A stretch of DNA of 55,338 nucleotides from positions 1-55,338 of the forward strand of contig JANRKN010000114.1 of the NCBI GenBank assembly GCA_033763435.1, in the 5' to 3' direction. Made by a program: the position numbers and the translations under genes. The DNA comes from JANRKN01 sp033763435. Lineage in GTDB: Bacteria; Planctomycetota; Phycisphaerae; Phycisphaerales; UBA1924. This document shows, in pieces, positions 7,991-16,778 of this stretch (position 1 is its first letter; every line of letters begins with the position of its first letter). A model generated the notes under the pieces. That model was not told the origin of the DNA. It searched no databases and saw only the letters and a program-made list of their open reading frames with translations.

Positions 7991-8782
7991 ATGGGTATGG
8001 GTTGGAGCTTGCCGCGGCGGACGCCGGAGCAGCAGGGCACGGGAGCGGAGCACGGGGCAAGCTCGGCCGAGGCAAAGCCCGCGCCCAAGTGTCCGTTTGC
8101 GAGGCTGTTTGGTTCGCGCGGGGCGTCGTCGCTGGCCGACGAGCTCAAGGCGCGGACACGCGAGGCCCACGACCGGGCGGAGCGGCATCCGGTGCAGGCG
8201 CGGATGGTCCGCGGCACGCTCTCGCCCGCGGAATATGCCGCGTGGCTGGTGCAGATGCGGGCGATCTGGCGTGAGCTTGATCCGACGCTGGCGGGGCTTG
8301 CGCGGGTGGACCCTCGCGTGGCGGCTGTGTTTCGCGCGTATCACCCGCACGCCCATCGCGTGGACGAGGATCTCGAGTTCCTCGCGACGACGATGGGCGT
8401 GTCGGTGCCATCCATCGCGGTGACGCCGGCGGCCCGCGCGCTCGCCGGGCACATCGCGCATGCGGCGGGCGACCCCTCGCGGCGGGTCGGCGTGCTGGGC
8501 GTGTGGTACGTGCTCGAGGGCTCGGCCAACGGCGGGCGGTTCATCGCCAAGGCCCTCACCACGGCTTTCGGGTGGACCGACGGCGCGGGCGTGCGCAGCA
8601 TGGATCCGCACGGCGACCAGCAGCGCTTACGCTGGCAGCAGTGGCGAGCGGACATCGATGCGCAGGCGTGGTCGGCCGACGAGCGGGCGCTGATTCTCGA
8701 GCGCGCCAACGCGATGTTCGAGGCGGTGCACGAGGCGATGGAGGAGATGGGGGCGAGTGTGTCGGTCGGCGAGGTGATGTAA
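7991..8782 (+). CDS. Biliverdin-producing heme oxygenase family protein
   Basis: A 263-residue all-helical protein. After a variable 45-residue N-terminus, the segment LADELKARTREAHDRAE holds the candidate proximal heme-ligand histidine (about H60). The distal-helix region reads VWYVLEGSANGGRFI, matching the YVLEGSxxGG pattern of bacterial heme oxygenases. These enzymes open heme to biliverdin, CO and free iron, usually for iron acquisition. CGGAGG at 7978-7983 gives a 7-base spacing to the ATG at 7991. The ATG at 7985 is too close to that site, and 7997 is a further possibility. The palindromic operator at 7934 suggests iron control. Confidence 0.8.
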   Translation: MGMGWSLPRRTPEQQGTGAEHGASSAEAKPAPKCPFARLFGSRGASSLADELKARTREAHDRAERHPVQARMVRGTLSPAEYAAWLVQMRAIWRELDPTLAGLARVDPRVAAVFRAYHPHAHRVDEDLEFLATTMGVSVPSIAVTPAARALAGHIAHAAGDPSRRVGVLGVWYVLEGSANGGRFIAKALTTAFGWTDGAGVRSMDPHGDQQRLRWQQWRADIDAQAWSADERALILERANAMFEAVHEAMEEMGASVSVGEVM

Positions 8783-8850
8783 TCGCCCTCGCGTGCCGCC
8801 GGTAGGCTGTCTGCGCCGCGGCGTCGGGCCGGGGCCGCGGGAGTGTCGGC

Positions 8851-9516
8851 ATGGGCACGTTCATCAAGGTGGCGTTGGTGCTTGGGCTGCTCGGGCTGGC
8901 GCTGGGCGCGCTGGTGGTCGCGCTCAAGCGGGCGGGCCTGCTTGGGGAGGCGGGCGGGGCAGAGGGTGAGAAGCCCGCGCCGGGCGAGGTGCTGCCGTAT
9001 CGAGCTGCGCAGGCGCTGCTGACGCCCGCGGAGCGCAACTTTGCGGGAGCGCTGCGGCTTGCGCTGCCCATGATGGCGTCGATCGCGGGCAAGGCCGCGC
9101 CGCCCCTGATGCTGGCCAAGCTGAGGCTCGCGGACGTGATCGAGGTCGATCGCGCGAAGCTGCCTGCGCCCGAAGCTCAGGGCAAGGGCAAGCGCGACAT
9201 GCGCTGGCAGACGGCGCAGAACCGCATCAACGCCAAGCATCTGGACTTCGTGCTGTGCGACCCGGTCTCGACGCGCCCGGTGCTGGCGATCGAGCTTGAC
9301 GACCGCTCGCACGAACGGGCCGAACGCGTCAAGCGCGACGAGTTTGTCGATGCCGCGCTGCGCGAGGCCGGGCTGCCTCTCGTGAGGGTGAGAGCGAGCG
9401 ATGCGTACGCGCCCGTCGAGCTGGCCCGGCAGTTTTTGTCGGCGCTGAGCCCCGGCGCCGCGGGCGCGCCGCGCGTCGTGGACCCGACGATCTCGGGACA
9501 GTCGCCGCGGGCGTGA
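8851..9516 (+). CDS. Membrane-anchored DUF2726 protein
   Basis: A 221-residue protein. Residues 1-30 form one hydrophobic helix (VALVLGLLGLALGALVVAL). From about residue 55 the DUF2726 pattern follows: LLTPAERNFAGALRLAL, LAKLRLADVIEV, NAKHLDFVLCDP, and VLAIELDDRSHERAER…RDEFVDAALREAGLPLVRV. The K-H-DFVLCD and IELDD-SH elements resemble the PD-(D/E)xK nuclease-type core proposed for this family, but its biochemical role is not established. GGGAG lies about 7 bases before the ATG. The gene converges on topoisomerase VI A with a 22-base gap. Confidence 0.8.
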   Translation: MGTFIKVALVLGLLGLALGALVVALKRAGLLGEAGGAEGEKPAPGEVLPYRAAQALLTPAERNFAGALRLALPMMASIAGKAAPPLMLAKLRLADVIEVDRAKLPAPEAQGKGKRDMRWQTAQNRINAKHLDFVLCDPVSTRPVLAIELDDRSHERAERVKRDEFVDAALREAGLPLVRVRASDAYAPVELARQFLSALSPGAAGAPRVVDPTISGQSPRA

Positions 9517-9538
9517 GTTTTCAGCGCTCGGGTGAGCC

Positions 9539-10693
9539 TCAGTCCAGCCAGTCTTCCTCGGCGATGCGCTCGGGCACGTACGTCTCGCTGACGTACGAGA
9601 TGTCCTTGGTGATCATGGCTTCGACTTCCATCTTGAAGCCGTTGTCGAGCATCGCCTGGATCTCGCGCTGCCAGGCCTTGTTGGTCTCGAACCACGGGTA
9701 GGCGCGGATCTCGTTAGCGCGCTTGATGTCGGTGTCGGTGAGGGTGATCTGCACGGCCTCGGGCAGGTCGCACTCGCGATAGTCCTTGGCGCGCAGGCCC
9801 AGGAAGCGCGCCTCGGGGATCGCCAGGCGCGAGCTTTCGAAGGCGAGCGAGATCGAGCCCTGCTTGATGACGCTGTAGATGTAATGGCCCCAGGGGTCAC
9901 AGTCGAGCAGGCAGATGATGGGGAGCTTGAGTTCCTGGTTGAGGCGCTGGAGCAGGCGTCGGCAGCCTCGCGGGGGCTGGCCCGCGCCGTGGGTCAGGAT
10001 GCAGTTGTTCTTCTCCCAGAACCGGTCCTCGTTGAAGCGGTTCCAGACCGTGCCCTTTTCGACGTGCAGGACGAACTTGGCCTCGCACTTCTTGAACTGG
10101 ATGATGTCGGGCTCGACGATCGACGGCAGCGCGTAGCCGCCCGAGCCCATGCGCCGGCAGTCGATCTCGTCGCCCTTGTCGACGAGCGTGATGTTGCCGA
10201 CCATCGCGCCGCGGTTCTCGGCGAAGACGTGCAGCTCTTCGCGCAGCGCGCCGAGCGTCACTTCGAGGTCCTCGAGGATCGGGTCGGACTCGTCCTGCGT
10301 GTCGAACGTGTTCTCCTTGGTGCCGGCGACGGTGTGCTTGGCCTTGTAGAACACACCGCGGAGGCTGGAGGTCTTGTTCGCGTCGATCAGGTCCTTGATG
10401 GTCGAGGCGTGGAGCATCGTCTGCATGAACTGCTTGGCCTGGTTGAGGTTGAATAGTTCGCGCTGGGCCTTGCCATCGCCCATGCGGAGGATGCCGACTT
10501 TCTTGTCCCAGATCGTGTTGCTCTTGGTGCGCGTGGGAATGTCGATGACCGGATCGCGCGCGGCCAGGGCGTTCTTCGCGACCATGTCCGCCAGACCCAC
10601 GAGCTTCGCGCTGGTCTTGGCGTCGCGGGGCGAGTGCTTCACGGGGCCCTTGGCGGGCGCGGGCTGCGGCTTGGTCGTGAGTTTCTTGGCCAT
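9539..10693 (-). CDS. top6A: DNA topoisomerase VI subunit A (Spo11-like)
   Basis: A 384-residue DNA-cleaving subunit of a type IIB topoisomerase. The active-site tyrosine is Y116 in SLRGVFYKAKH, within the winged-helix CAP domain. The Toprim domain follows: E212 in VLHVEKGTVWNRF and the DxD pair D264/D266 in LLDCDPWGHYIYSVIKQG, a hallmark of Top6A/Spo11. The length matches archaeal and plant Top6A (about 360-390). The basic 30-residue N-terminus is extra. The ATG at 10693 has GGAG 11 bases upstream; an in-frame GTG at 10705 overlaps that site. It lies downstream of top6B, with a DHFR-like gene between. Topo VI is typical of archaea and plants and is scarce in bacteria. Confidence 0.95.
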   Translation of the reverse strand: MAKKLTTKPQPAPAKGPVKHSPRDAKTSAKLVGLADMVAKNALAARDPVIDIPTRTKSNTIWDKKVGILRMGDGKAQRELFNLNQAKQFMQTMLHASTIKDLIDANKTSSLRGVFYKAKHTVAGTKENTFDTQDESDPILEDLEVTLGALREELHVFAENRGAMVGNITLVDKGDEIDCRRMGSGGYALPSIVEPDIIQFKKCEAKFVLHVEKGTVWNRFNEDRFWEKNNCILTHGAGQPPRGCRRLLQRLNQELKLPIICLLDCDPWGHYIYSVIKQGSISLAFESSRLAIPEARFLGLRAKDYRECDLPEAVQITLTDTDIKRANEIRAYPWFETNKAWQREIQAMLDNGFKMEVEAMITKDISYVSETYVPERIAEEDWLD

Positions 10694-10765
10694 GGCTTTC
10701 GACACTCCGTTGCGAAAGGCGGGGAAGTTCGGTCGGGTGATTGGGCGGGATCGGGTTCGGCGCGA

Positions 10766-11320
10766 CTACGAGACGCGGGAATACTCGAGCTCGCACGCGC
10801 CCGAGGCGAATCGGCGCGTGGTGGTGAGCGTGAATCGGCGTGGCGGCGCGCCCTCGGGCCAGAGGCGCGTGCCCCCGCCAAGCAGCGACGGAAGAACGAA
10901 CAGCCGCACGCGATCGAGCAGGTCCGCCTCAAGCGCCTGGCGCACGAGCGAGGCGCCGCCGATCAGCCAGAGGGGCCGCTCTTGGCCGGGCGAGGCCTTG
11001 GCGCGCAGCTCCGACACGACGCTCGCCAGCGGCGCGTTCACGGAGCGCACGTCGGCGCTTGCGGGCCAGTGCGAGGGGGTTTCCATCGGGCGCGAAGAGA
11101 GCACGCGGACCGGCAGCGCGCCGTAGGACCACGGATACTCACGTGTCTGATCGAACGTCGTGCGGCCCATGACCGCCCCGCCGAGGGACGCGAGGAACGG
11201 CGCGAAGCCCTCGAGCGCGTCAGCGTGGGGCTCAAGGAATGACAGATCGTGCCCGGGGCCGCTGATGAAGCCGTCGAGCGAGCAGGCGATGTAGAGGATG
11301 AGCGGCGCGTTTGCGGTCAT
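10766..11320 (-). CDS. Dihydrofolate reductase / RibD C-terminal-domain family protein
   Basis: A 184-residue protein with the DHFR fold. It opens LILYIACSLDGFISGPGHDLSFL, the usual start of the RibD_C/YwjB group, followed by AVMGRTTFDQ (NADPH-binding GRxT) and PLWLIGGASLVRQALEADLLD (the IGGxxL strand), and ends FTLTTTRRFASGACELEYSR. Members act as NADPH-dependent reductases of pterin or pyrimidine-like substrates, or have unknown targets. It sits 10 bases downstream of top6B and about 70 bases upstream of top6A on the same strand, so it is probably cotranscribed. No functional link to DNA topology is known. Confidence 0.85.
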   Translation of the reverse strand: MTANAPLILYIACSLDGFISGPGHDLSFLEPHADALEGFAPFLASLGGAVMGRTTFDQTREYPWSYGALPVRVLSSRPMETPSHWPASADVRSVNAPLASVVSELRAKASPGQERPLWLIGGASLVRQALEADLLDRVRLFVLPSLLGGGTRLWPEGAPPRRFTLTTTRRFASGACELEYSRVS

Positions 11321-11330
11321 GTCCGGCGCC

Positions 11331-13637
11331 TCAGAACAGCTTCGGGCCGTCGCCCTCGGCGGGCACCAGCTTGCCGTTCACAAGCCTCATTTTGGGCTTC
11401 GCTCCCGACGTTTCGGCGGGCTTGGCTGCGGGCTTGGCGTCCGCTTTGGCCTCGGCCTTGGCGGGCGCCTTGCGGTCGCTCTTCGTGGGCGCGCTGCGGG
11501 CCTTGCTCGCCTTGGCGCGCTCGACCGGCTTGGTATCGATGAGCGATGAGGGAGGCGGCGGGGGAGGGGGCGTGGTTCCGGTCGGCGCGATCGATTCCGC
11601 GGCCTGCTCGACGATGATCACGCCGTCTTGGTCCGACGGGTCGTCCACCTTCTTGCCCTCATCGTCGAGTTCAAGGTCCGCGATCGCGGTCTTGGTCTTG
11701 GCCTGGGTCAGGAGCGCGTCGTAGAGCTTCTTGGCGTCGTGCTCGGTGATCGCGGCGACCGCCTGCGCGATCTCGCCGATGTACTTCTGGAACACGTCGC
11801 GCCGTTCGCTCTCCCGGCGCATCTTCGCGCGCTTCTTGAGATACGTCCCGAGCTTGCGCCCGGCCTCCATCAGCGCGAGCTTCATCTCCTTGCGGATTTC
11901 GTCATAGTCCGCGATGGCTTCCTTGCTCTCGCTCGTGAAGGGCACCCAGACGCTGGCCATGTGGATCATGATCACCAGCGGGCCCACCGGCAGCGACGAG
12001 CGCGGCTGCTGCAGGTCGTAGTTGCGCCAGTTCGTCTCGGTCACGGCCTTGAACGACGAGCACGCGCTCTGCTGGAAGAGCAACGGCACGCGGTTGGCAA
12101 AGCGGATCACGCGCGCGGTCTCATCGCCCGGAAGCTCGCCGCCGAAGGCGATCGCCGCTTCGATGAGGAACGGGCGGCCGCGGTACACGTCCGCCTCGCG
12201 CGACGAGGCCGCGTAGAACTCCGCCCGCACGCCCTTGAACATGCCCTTGAGAAGCTGCTGCACGCCGATGGGCGCGAGGCAGTCGGTCGGCGGCGGGGGA
12301 AGCTTGGCGTCTTGGAATTCCTTGTACAGCTTCTCGATCTGGGGGGACTCGACATCGCCCGCCTTGGTGCGGCTCGTCACGCCGATCTTCTGGCAGAACT
12401 CGCTGGCCGTTGAAGCGGAGATGCGGCAGAACTTTTCTTGAAGGAAGGTGTAGAGCGTGCCGGACTTGTCCGCGGCCTCGTAGTCCTTGACCATCTGAAT
12501 CAGGGTGCCGAGCTCCACGCCGCGCGGGTGAGGCTGGATTTCCTTAGTCTCGGGCGGCAGCACGTCGACGCCCCGCGGGAAAAGCACGATCGGTCCGAGG
12601 TCTTCGGTAACTTCGATCCGCGGCGGGGTGGCCGGGCCGGGCGCGTTGCTGTTCGATGATTCCTGGCCCGCGACCTTGATCTGGGCCGGGGTGCGCTTGC
12701 CCTTGAGCAGCGGCGCGTCGTCGTCCTCTTCCGTCACGCGCGTGGGGCGGACGAGCGTGACGCGCGCGTGCGGGTTGGCGATCGCGGTGAGTTCCAGGAA
12801 CTCATCGACCGACCCGCGCCCGCGCTGATACTTGCCCTCGAGCTCGATCGAGACGCTGGTGCCCGTGGGGTAGTCGCGCGTGGACAGGAACTGATCCCGT
12901 GCGGCCAGTTCGCGCGCCTGAGGCAGCTCGCGCAGCCGCGCGAGCGGGAAGTCGTCGGTCTCCTCGTCGACCGTGACCTCGGCGCGGTTGGTCTTGGTGT
13001 TCATCGCCAGTTCGATGTGGTGCGCGGGCGCGTGCGCCTTGGGGCGCGTCTGGATCAGCATCGGCTTGCCGGTGGTGATCAGGCCGTACATGCCCGCGGC
13101 CGAGATGCCGATGCCCTGCTGGCCGCGCGACATCTTGAGCCGGTGAAACTTCGAACCGAACAGCAGTCGCCCGAAGACGTTCTCGACCTGCTTGCGCACG
13201 ATGCCCGGCCCGTTGTCGACGACCGTGATGCGGTAGCGGCTGCTCTTGGCGCTTGCGGGGCGCGAGGGGTCGAGGTCCTCGATCACGACGGTGATGTCGG
13301 GCAGGATCCCCGCCTCTTCGCAGGCGTCCAGCGAGTTGTCGACGGCTTCCTTGACGGTCGTCAGCAGCGCCTTGCGCGGGTTGTCAAAGCCCAGCAGGTG
13401 CCGGTTCTTGGCGAAGAACTCCGAGACCGAGATGTCCCGCTGCTTGGCGGCCATCGTCTCGGCGGTCGCGCGGCGCGAGCCGTCGTCTTTCTTGCGGGCC
13501 ACGCGCTCGCGCGCGCTCTCGAGCTCGGCGGCTTCGGCGGGCGAAAGGGCAGAGGTGGGGGGCGCTGAGGCGAGCGTGGTGTCCATCCGTGAACCTTCGC
13601 GAGTGGGGGCCTGTTTTTTCGGAGCGTGACGGGCCAT
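11331..13637 (-). CDS. top6B: DNA topoisomerase VI subunit B
   Basis: A 768-residue ATPase subunit of topoisomerase VI. It has the GHKL/Bergerat nucleotide site: E97 and N101 in LLTTVKEAVDNSLDACEE, D141-x-G143-x-G145 in VVDNGPGIV, and the glycine-rich lid SRGQQGIGISAAGMYG. The helix-two-turn-helix and transducer domains follow, with RVPLLFQQSACSSFKAV and VWVPFTSESKEAI as recognisable Top6B blocks. The last 150 residues are a linker of A, K and P (a run of seven prolines, then repeated AKAEAKADAKPAAKP) that archaeal proteins lack. The ATG at 13637 gives the longest frame; an in-frame ATG at 13586 has GAAGG seven bases upstream and may be the true start. Confidence 0.95.
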   Translation of the reverse strand: MARHAPKKQAPTREGSRMDTTLASAPPTSALSPAEAAELESARERVARKKDDGSRRATAETMAAKQRDISVSEFFAKNRHLLGFDNPRKALLTTVKEAVDNSLDACEEAGILPDITVVIEDLDPSRPASAKSSRYRITVVDNGPGIVRKQVENVFGRLLFGSKFHRLKMSRGQQGIGISAAGMYGLITTGKPMLIQTRPKAHAPAHHIELAMNTKTNRAEVTVDEETDDFPLARLRELPQARELAARDQFLSTRDYPTGTSVSIELEGKYQRGRGSVDEFLELTAIANPHARVTLVRPTRVTEEDDDAPLLKGKRTPAQIKVAGQESSNSNAPGPATPPRIEVTEDLGPIVLFPRGVDVLPPETKEIQPHPRGVELGTLIQMVKDYEAADKSGTLYTFLQEKFCRISASTASEFCQKIGVTSRTKAGDVESPQIEKLYKEFQDAKLPPPPTDCLAPIGVQQLLKGMFKGVRAEFYAASSREADVYRGRPFLIEAAIAFGGELPGDETARVIRFANRVPLLFQQSACSSFKAVTETNWRNYDLQQPRSSLPVGPLVIMIHMASVWVPFTSESKEAIADYDEIRKEMKLALMEAGRKLGTYLKKRAKMRRESERRDVFQKYIGEIAQAVAAITEHDAKKLYDALLTQAKTKTAIADLELDDEGKKVDDPSDQDGVIIVEQAAESIAPTGTTPPPPPPPSSLIDTKPVERAKASKARSAPTKSDRKAPAKAEAKADAKPAAKPAETSGAKPKMRLVNGKLVPAEGDGPKLF

Positions 13638-13776
13638 GGCAGGTCCGATCGCCCGAACTCGCCCGGATCCGACCGGGGCGCGTCCGCGCGGGAACGAATG
13701 CGTCAGGATATTCGTCGGCCCGCCCGCGGTCTGGCCTCGAAATCACGCTTCGTGAGCCGGGGTACGCTCTCGGGCG

Positions 13777-15060
13777 ATGAACGAAGAGCCCACACACGCC
13801 CCGGCCTCCCCGGCCCCAGCCTGGAACCCCGACGAGCAGGACAAGCTGGTGTCCGAGGCCCTCGGCGCGCGGCGACTTGGGCTGGCCAACGAGCTGATCG
13901 CACGGGCGCTGGCGCTCGGTCCCGGTCAGGGGCGCTGGTGGGGCCGGGCCGCCGAGCTGGCCGAAGCCGCCGGGGTTCCCGCGCACGCCGAGATGTTCCG
14001 TGCACGCGCGGCGGGGCGTGCCGCGCCGGTGCCCGCGCCGCCCGTCGGGAGCGAGGCCGGGAGCGAGCCGAAGTATCTGGTGATCCGCGAGTGGGGCGCG
14101 GGGTTCTGGGCCGACGTGTTCTGCACGCTGGGCTGGACCATCGCCGCGCGGCTGTGCGGTCGCGTGCCGGTCGTGTTCTGGGGTTCGGGGAGCCGGTACC
14201 GCGCCAAGGCTGCGGGCGCGGACGCGTGGACGCAGTACTTCGAGCCCGCGTCGCGTGCGAGGCTTGCCGAGGTCGAGCGGCTGGCCGGCCCGCGGTTTCC
14301 GGAGCGCTGGAACGGGCGAGCGCTCACGGCGGCGATGGAAGGCCGATTCGAGGGCCCTCATTCGCGGCTGAGTTTTCCGGAGGTTCTCGCGCGGTCCGAA
14401 CGGGTGGTCGTCGCGGACTATGGCCTGAACGTGCGGTCGCTGCTGCACTGGATCCCGGAAGGCGACGAGGCGTTCGGGCTGGGCATTCGCGACCTGCTCA
14501 GGCGCGAGATGGCGCGGTCGGCCCGCCCCGCGTCGTGGCACGTGGCGCAGGCGGCGCAACTCCGCAAGAAGCTCGCGGGCGCGAAGCCGCTCGTCGGCGT
14601 GCATCTTCGCGCCTCGGACAAGGGGGGCGAGTATCACGATCTCGGTGCGGCGCTGACCAGCGTGATGCGTGCGGCCGGGGCTGCGCTCGCGTCGCTGGGA
14701 GACGAGGCCCGCGCGCTAGTCGTGAGCGAGTCGGCGCCCGCGATCGCGCAGGCTCGCACTGCGCTGGGCCCGCGCATGGTCACGACCGACGTCACGCGGA
14801 CTGACGGCGCGCGCGCGCCGCACATGGCGGGCATGGCCGACGGAGCGACGCTCGGGCGCGAGGTGCTGCTGGACTCGCTTCTTCTGGCGCAGTGCGAGAT
14901 GTTCGTGGGCCTGGCGCCGTCGAACGTGGCCGCGGCGGTGAGCCTGCTGAGGCCCTGGCCCGCGAACCGCATCCACCTCGTGGGCCCCTCGTGCCTCGAG
15001 CAGTTTTTTCTCGAGATGTACGAGCGCGACCTGAGCAAGGCGCTCACGCCTGGCGCGTGA
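13777..15060 (+). CDS. Putative glycosyltransferase (NodZ/FUT8-like fold)
   Basis: A 427-residue protein without signal peptide. An N-terminal alanine-rich helical segment of about 85 residues precedes a domain starting KYLVIREWGAGFWADV. Near residue 270 it reads KPLVGVHLRASDKGGEYHDL, resembling motif I (HxRxxDK) of alpha-1,6-fucosyltransferases. Towards the C-terminus LGREVLLDSLLLAQCEMFVGLAPSNVAA resembles the D-LLL-C-x-VG-SSN nucleotide-sugar region of the same fold. The sugar and acceptor cannot be told. The gene starts 139 bases from the divergent top6B and ends 8 bases from the convergent apaG. The assignment is by motif only. Confidence 0.5.
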   Translation: MNEEPTHAPASPAPAWNPDEQDKLVSEALGARRLGLANELIARALALGPGQGRWWGRAAELAEAAGVPAHAEMFRARAAGRAAPVPAPPVGSEAGSEPKYLVIREWGAGFWADVFCTLGWTIAARLCGRVPVVFWGSGSRYRAKAAGADAWTQYFEPASRARLAEVERLAGPRFPERWNGRALTAAMEGRFEGPHSRLSFPEVLARSERVVVADYGLNVRSLLHWIPEGDEAFGLGIRDLLRREMARSARPASWHVAQAAQLRKKLAGAKPLVGVHLRASDKGGEYHDLGAALTSVMRAAGAALASLGDEARALVVSESAPAIAQARTALGPRMVTTDVTRTDGARAPHMAGMADGATLGREVLLDSLLLAQCEMFVGLAPSNVAAAVSLLRPWPANRIHLVGPSCLEQFFLEMYERDLSKALTPGA

Positions 15061-15068
15061 TCCGAACC

Positions 15069-15506
15069 TCAACTCATGGCGACCGCGGCCTCTTCGGGCG
15101 CGACGAGATAGAACCGCCCGACGGCCGCGCTGAAACGCTCGCCCGTTTCGGGCTCGATCGTGAGTGTGCCTTCCATCGTGCCCCAGCGCGTGGGCAGCGG
15201 GCAGGTGGAGGCGTAGGTGAAGTGGTCGCCCGGGTTGAGCGTGGGCTGGAGGCCCACGACGCCCTCGCCTTCAACGACGCGTTCCTCGCCGTCGGCATCG
15301 CGGATGACCCAGCGTCGGGCGACGACGCGGAGGCGCTGGTCGCTCTGGTTGTGGAGGCGGAGGCGGTACGCGAAGGCAAAGCGGGGGCGCGCGATGGTCG
15401 GGTCCTCGGCCGAGGCGCCGGTGGGGTCCGACGAGTCGGGGAGATAGCGGGGCGCGACCTCGATCAGGAGGCCGTGGGTCTGGGCTTGGGATCCGTACGT
15501 CCGCAC
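15069..15506 (-). CDS. apaG: ApaG-domain protein
   Basis: A 145-residue protein covering a single ApaG domain (family about 125). Key blocks are GLLIEVAPRYLPDSS, FAYRLRLHNQSDQRLRVVARRWVIRDADG, VVGLQPTLNPGDHFTYASTCPLPTRWGTMEG and a C-terminal FSAAVGRFYLVAP. ApaG folds as a fibronectin-III-like beta sandwich; genetic data link it to Co/Mg homeostasis and diadenosine polyphosphate metabolism, and the molecular role is unclear. The GTG at 15506 is chosen because GGAG lies 8 bases upstream and the N-terminus then fits the family. A longer frame opens with a GTG at 15545. Confidence 0.88.
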   Translation of the reverse strand: MRTYGSQAQTHGLLIEVAPRYLPDSSDPTGASAEDPTIARPRFAFAYRLRLHNQSDQRLRVVARRWVIRDADGEERVVEGEGVVGLQPTLNPGDHFTYASTCPLPTRWGTMEGTLTIEPETGERFSAAVGRFYLVAPEEAAVAMS

Positions 15507-15746
15507 GCGGCGGTCTCCATCGCCGGGGCCCAACAACCCTCGCACACGTCGCGAGCCCCGGGGAGGAAAAGTCTAGGGCCCGCGGCGGCGGTCGCTCGCG
15601 CGGTTGGGCCCGGGCGGGGCGGCGCTGGGCCGGGGTTTGGGCCCGAAATCGAGCGTTCGCTCGCCTACGCTTGGCCCTCAATCGGAGTGGGTATTCCCGA
15701 CGAGCCTGTCCGGAGTGGACGGCCGCGCAACGCAGGAGATTTGACG

Positions 15747-16217
15747 ATGGAAACGACACTGATCATTCTGAAGCCTGACGCGGTTCAGCGCGGCCTGATG
15801 GGGCGGATTCTGTCCCGCTTCGAGGACAAGGGCCTGCAGATCGTCGGGTGCAAGCTGACCCAGATCCCCATGTCGCTCGCTGAAAAGCACTACGAGGCGC
15901 ACAAGGCCAAGCCCTTCTACCCGGGCTTGGTGAAGTTCATGACCAGCAGCCCCGTGCTGGTGCTGGCGGTGCGCGGCAACGGCGCGATCACGATCGCCCG
16001 CAACATGATGGGCGCGACGTTCGGGAGCAAGGCCGCGCCGGGCACGATCCGCGGCGACTTCGGCGTCTCGAACTCGTTCAACCTGATCCACGGGTCGGAC
16101 TCGCCCGAGGCCGCGGAACGCGAGCTGGGCCTGTTCTTCAACGCGGGCGAGGTTCTGAGCTGGAGCCGTCTGGGCGACGGCTGGATCTACGACATGGCCG
16201 GCGGCAAGCCCGAGTAA
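15747..16217 (+). CDS. ndk: Nucleoside diphosphate kinase
   Basis: A 156-residue cytoplasmic enzyme that transfers the gamma-phosphate between nucleoside triphosphates and diphosphates through a phosphohistidine. The active-site block NLIHGSDSPEAAERE contains H115. The opening ETTLIILKPDAVQRGLMG and RNMMGATFGSKAAPGTIRGDFG are canonical. The length is slightly above the usual 140-150. AGGAG at 15734-15738 is well placed. A GNRA-loop terminator at 16256 makes it a single-gene unit. Confidence 0.98.
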   Translation: METTLIILKPDAVQRGLMGRILSRFEDKGLQIVGCKLTQIPMSLAEKHYEAHKAKPFYPGLVKFMTSSPVLVLAVRGNGAITIARNMMGATFGSKAAPGTIRGDFGVSNSFNLIHGSDSPEAAERELGLFFNAGEVLSWSRLGDGWIYDMAGGKPE

Positions 16218-16255
16218 CGCACGCTGCGGCCCGAAGACCATGCACGAATGCACAA

Positions 16256-16291
16256 GGGGCTCGGTCGAAAGACCGGGCCCCGACTGTTTTT
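16256..16291 (+). terminator. Terminator after ndk
   Basis: An 11-base stem (16256-16266 with 16271-16281, one T-G pair) capped by a GAAA tetraloop is followed by GACTGTTTTT. Confidence 0.85.
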
Positions 16292-16343
16292 GGACCGCGA
16301 TGTTGAGCGAGAGACGCGAGCGAGGCGCGACCGTTCGTGGCCG

Positions 16344-16562
16344 TTACTGGTTCACGGCGGGCTTGATCGTGCCGGCGACTTCGGGCTCGGCGGCGGCGAT
16401 CTCGTCGGCGATCTCGCGGCGGTTGACCTTTACGTCGCGCGGGAAATCGAACGCCACGCGGACGCGCTCGCCCTTGATCTGAGCGATGCGGACGACCCCG
16501 ATGGGGTTCCGCGGGTCACCGATGACAACTTCTTCGCCTTCCCGGCGCGTAATCACGAGCAT
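16344..16562 (-). CDS. csrA: Carbon storage regulator CsrA
   Basis: A 72-residue RNA-binding regulator. It starts MLVITRREGEEVVIGD and continues VVRIAQIKGERVRVAFDFP…VNRREI, the CsrA/RsmA beta-strand pattern with the strand-1 LxITR block and the VNRREI motif preceding the C-terminal helix. CsrA dimers bind GGA motifs in mRNA leaders and block or stabilise translation. The insertion PRNPI after GD makes the first loop slightly longer than in proteobacterial CsrA. GGGAG lies about eight bases before the ATG. No flagellar or fliW genes are nearby. Confidence 0.92.
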   Translation of the reverse strand: MLVITRREGEEVVIGDPRNPIGVVRIAQIKGERVRVAFDFPRDVKVNRREIADEIAAAEPEVAGTIKPAVNQ

Positions 16563-16778
16563 GGAACCGCTCCCATCCTGGCAGCTTCCAGCGAGCCACA
16601 CACGAACCAGACCGCAGGCACCACCCTGCGGACACACCGGAGATAGGTATACCCGATCCGCGGGCGGGCCGGAAGGGGCGCGCAGGGAAATCCGTCGGAT
16701 TTTTGTGTCGGGGTGCCCGGATGAGGCGGGTGGGGTGCTTTGGCGTAAGGCTTTGGTGGACCGAGGCTTGGGCCAGGG

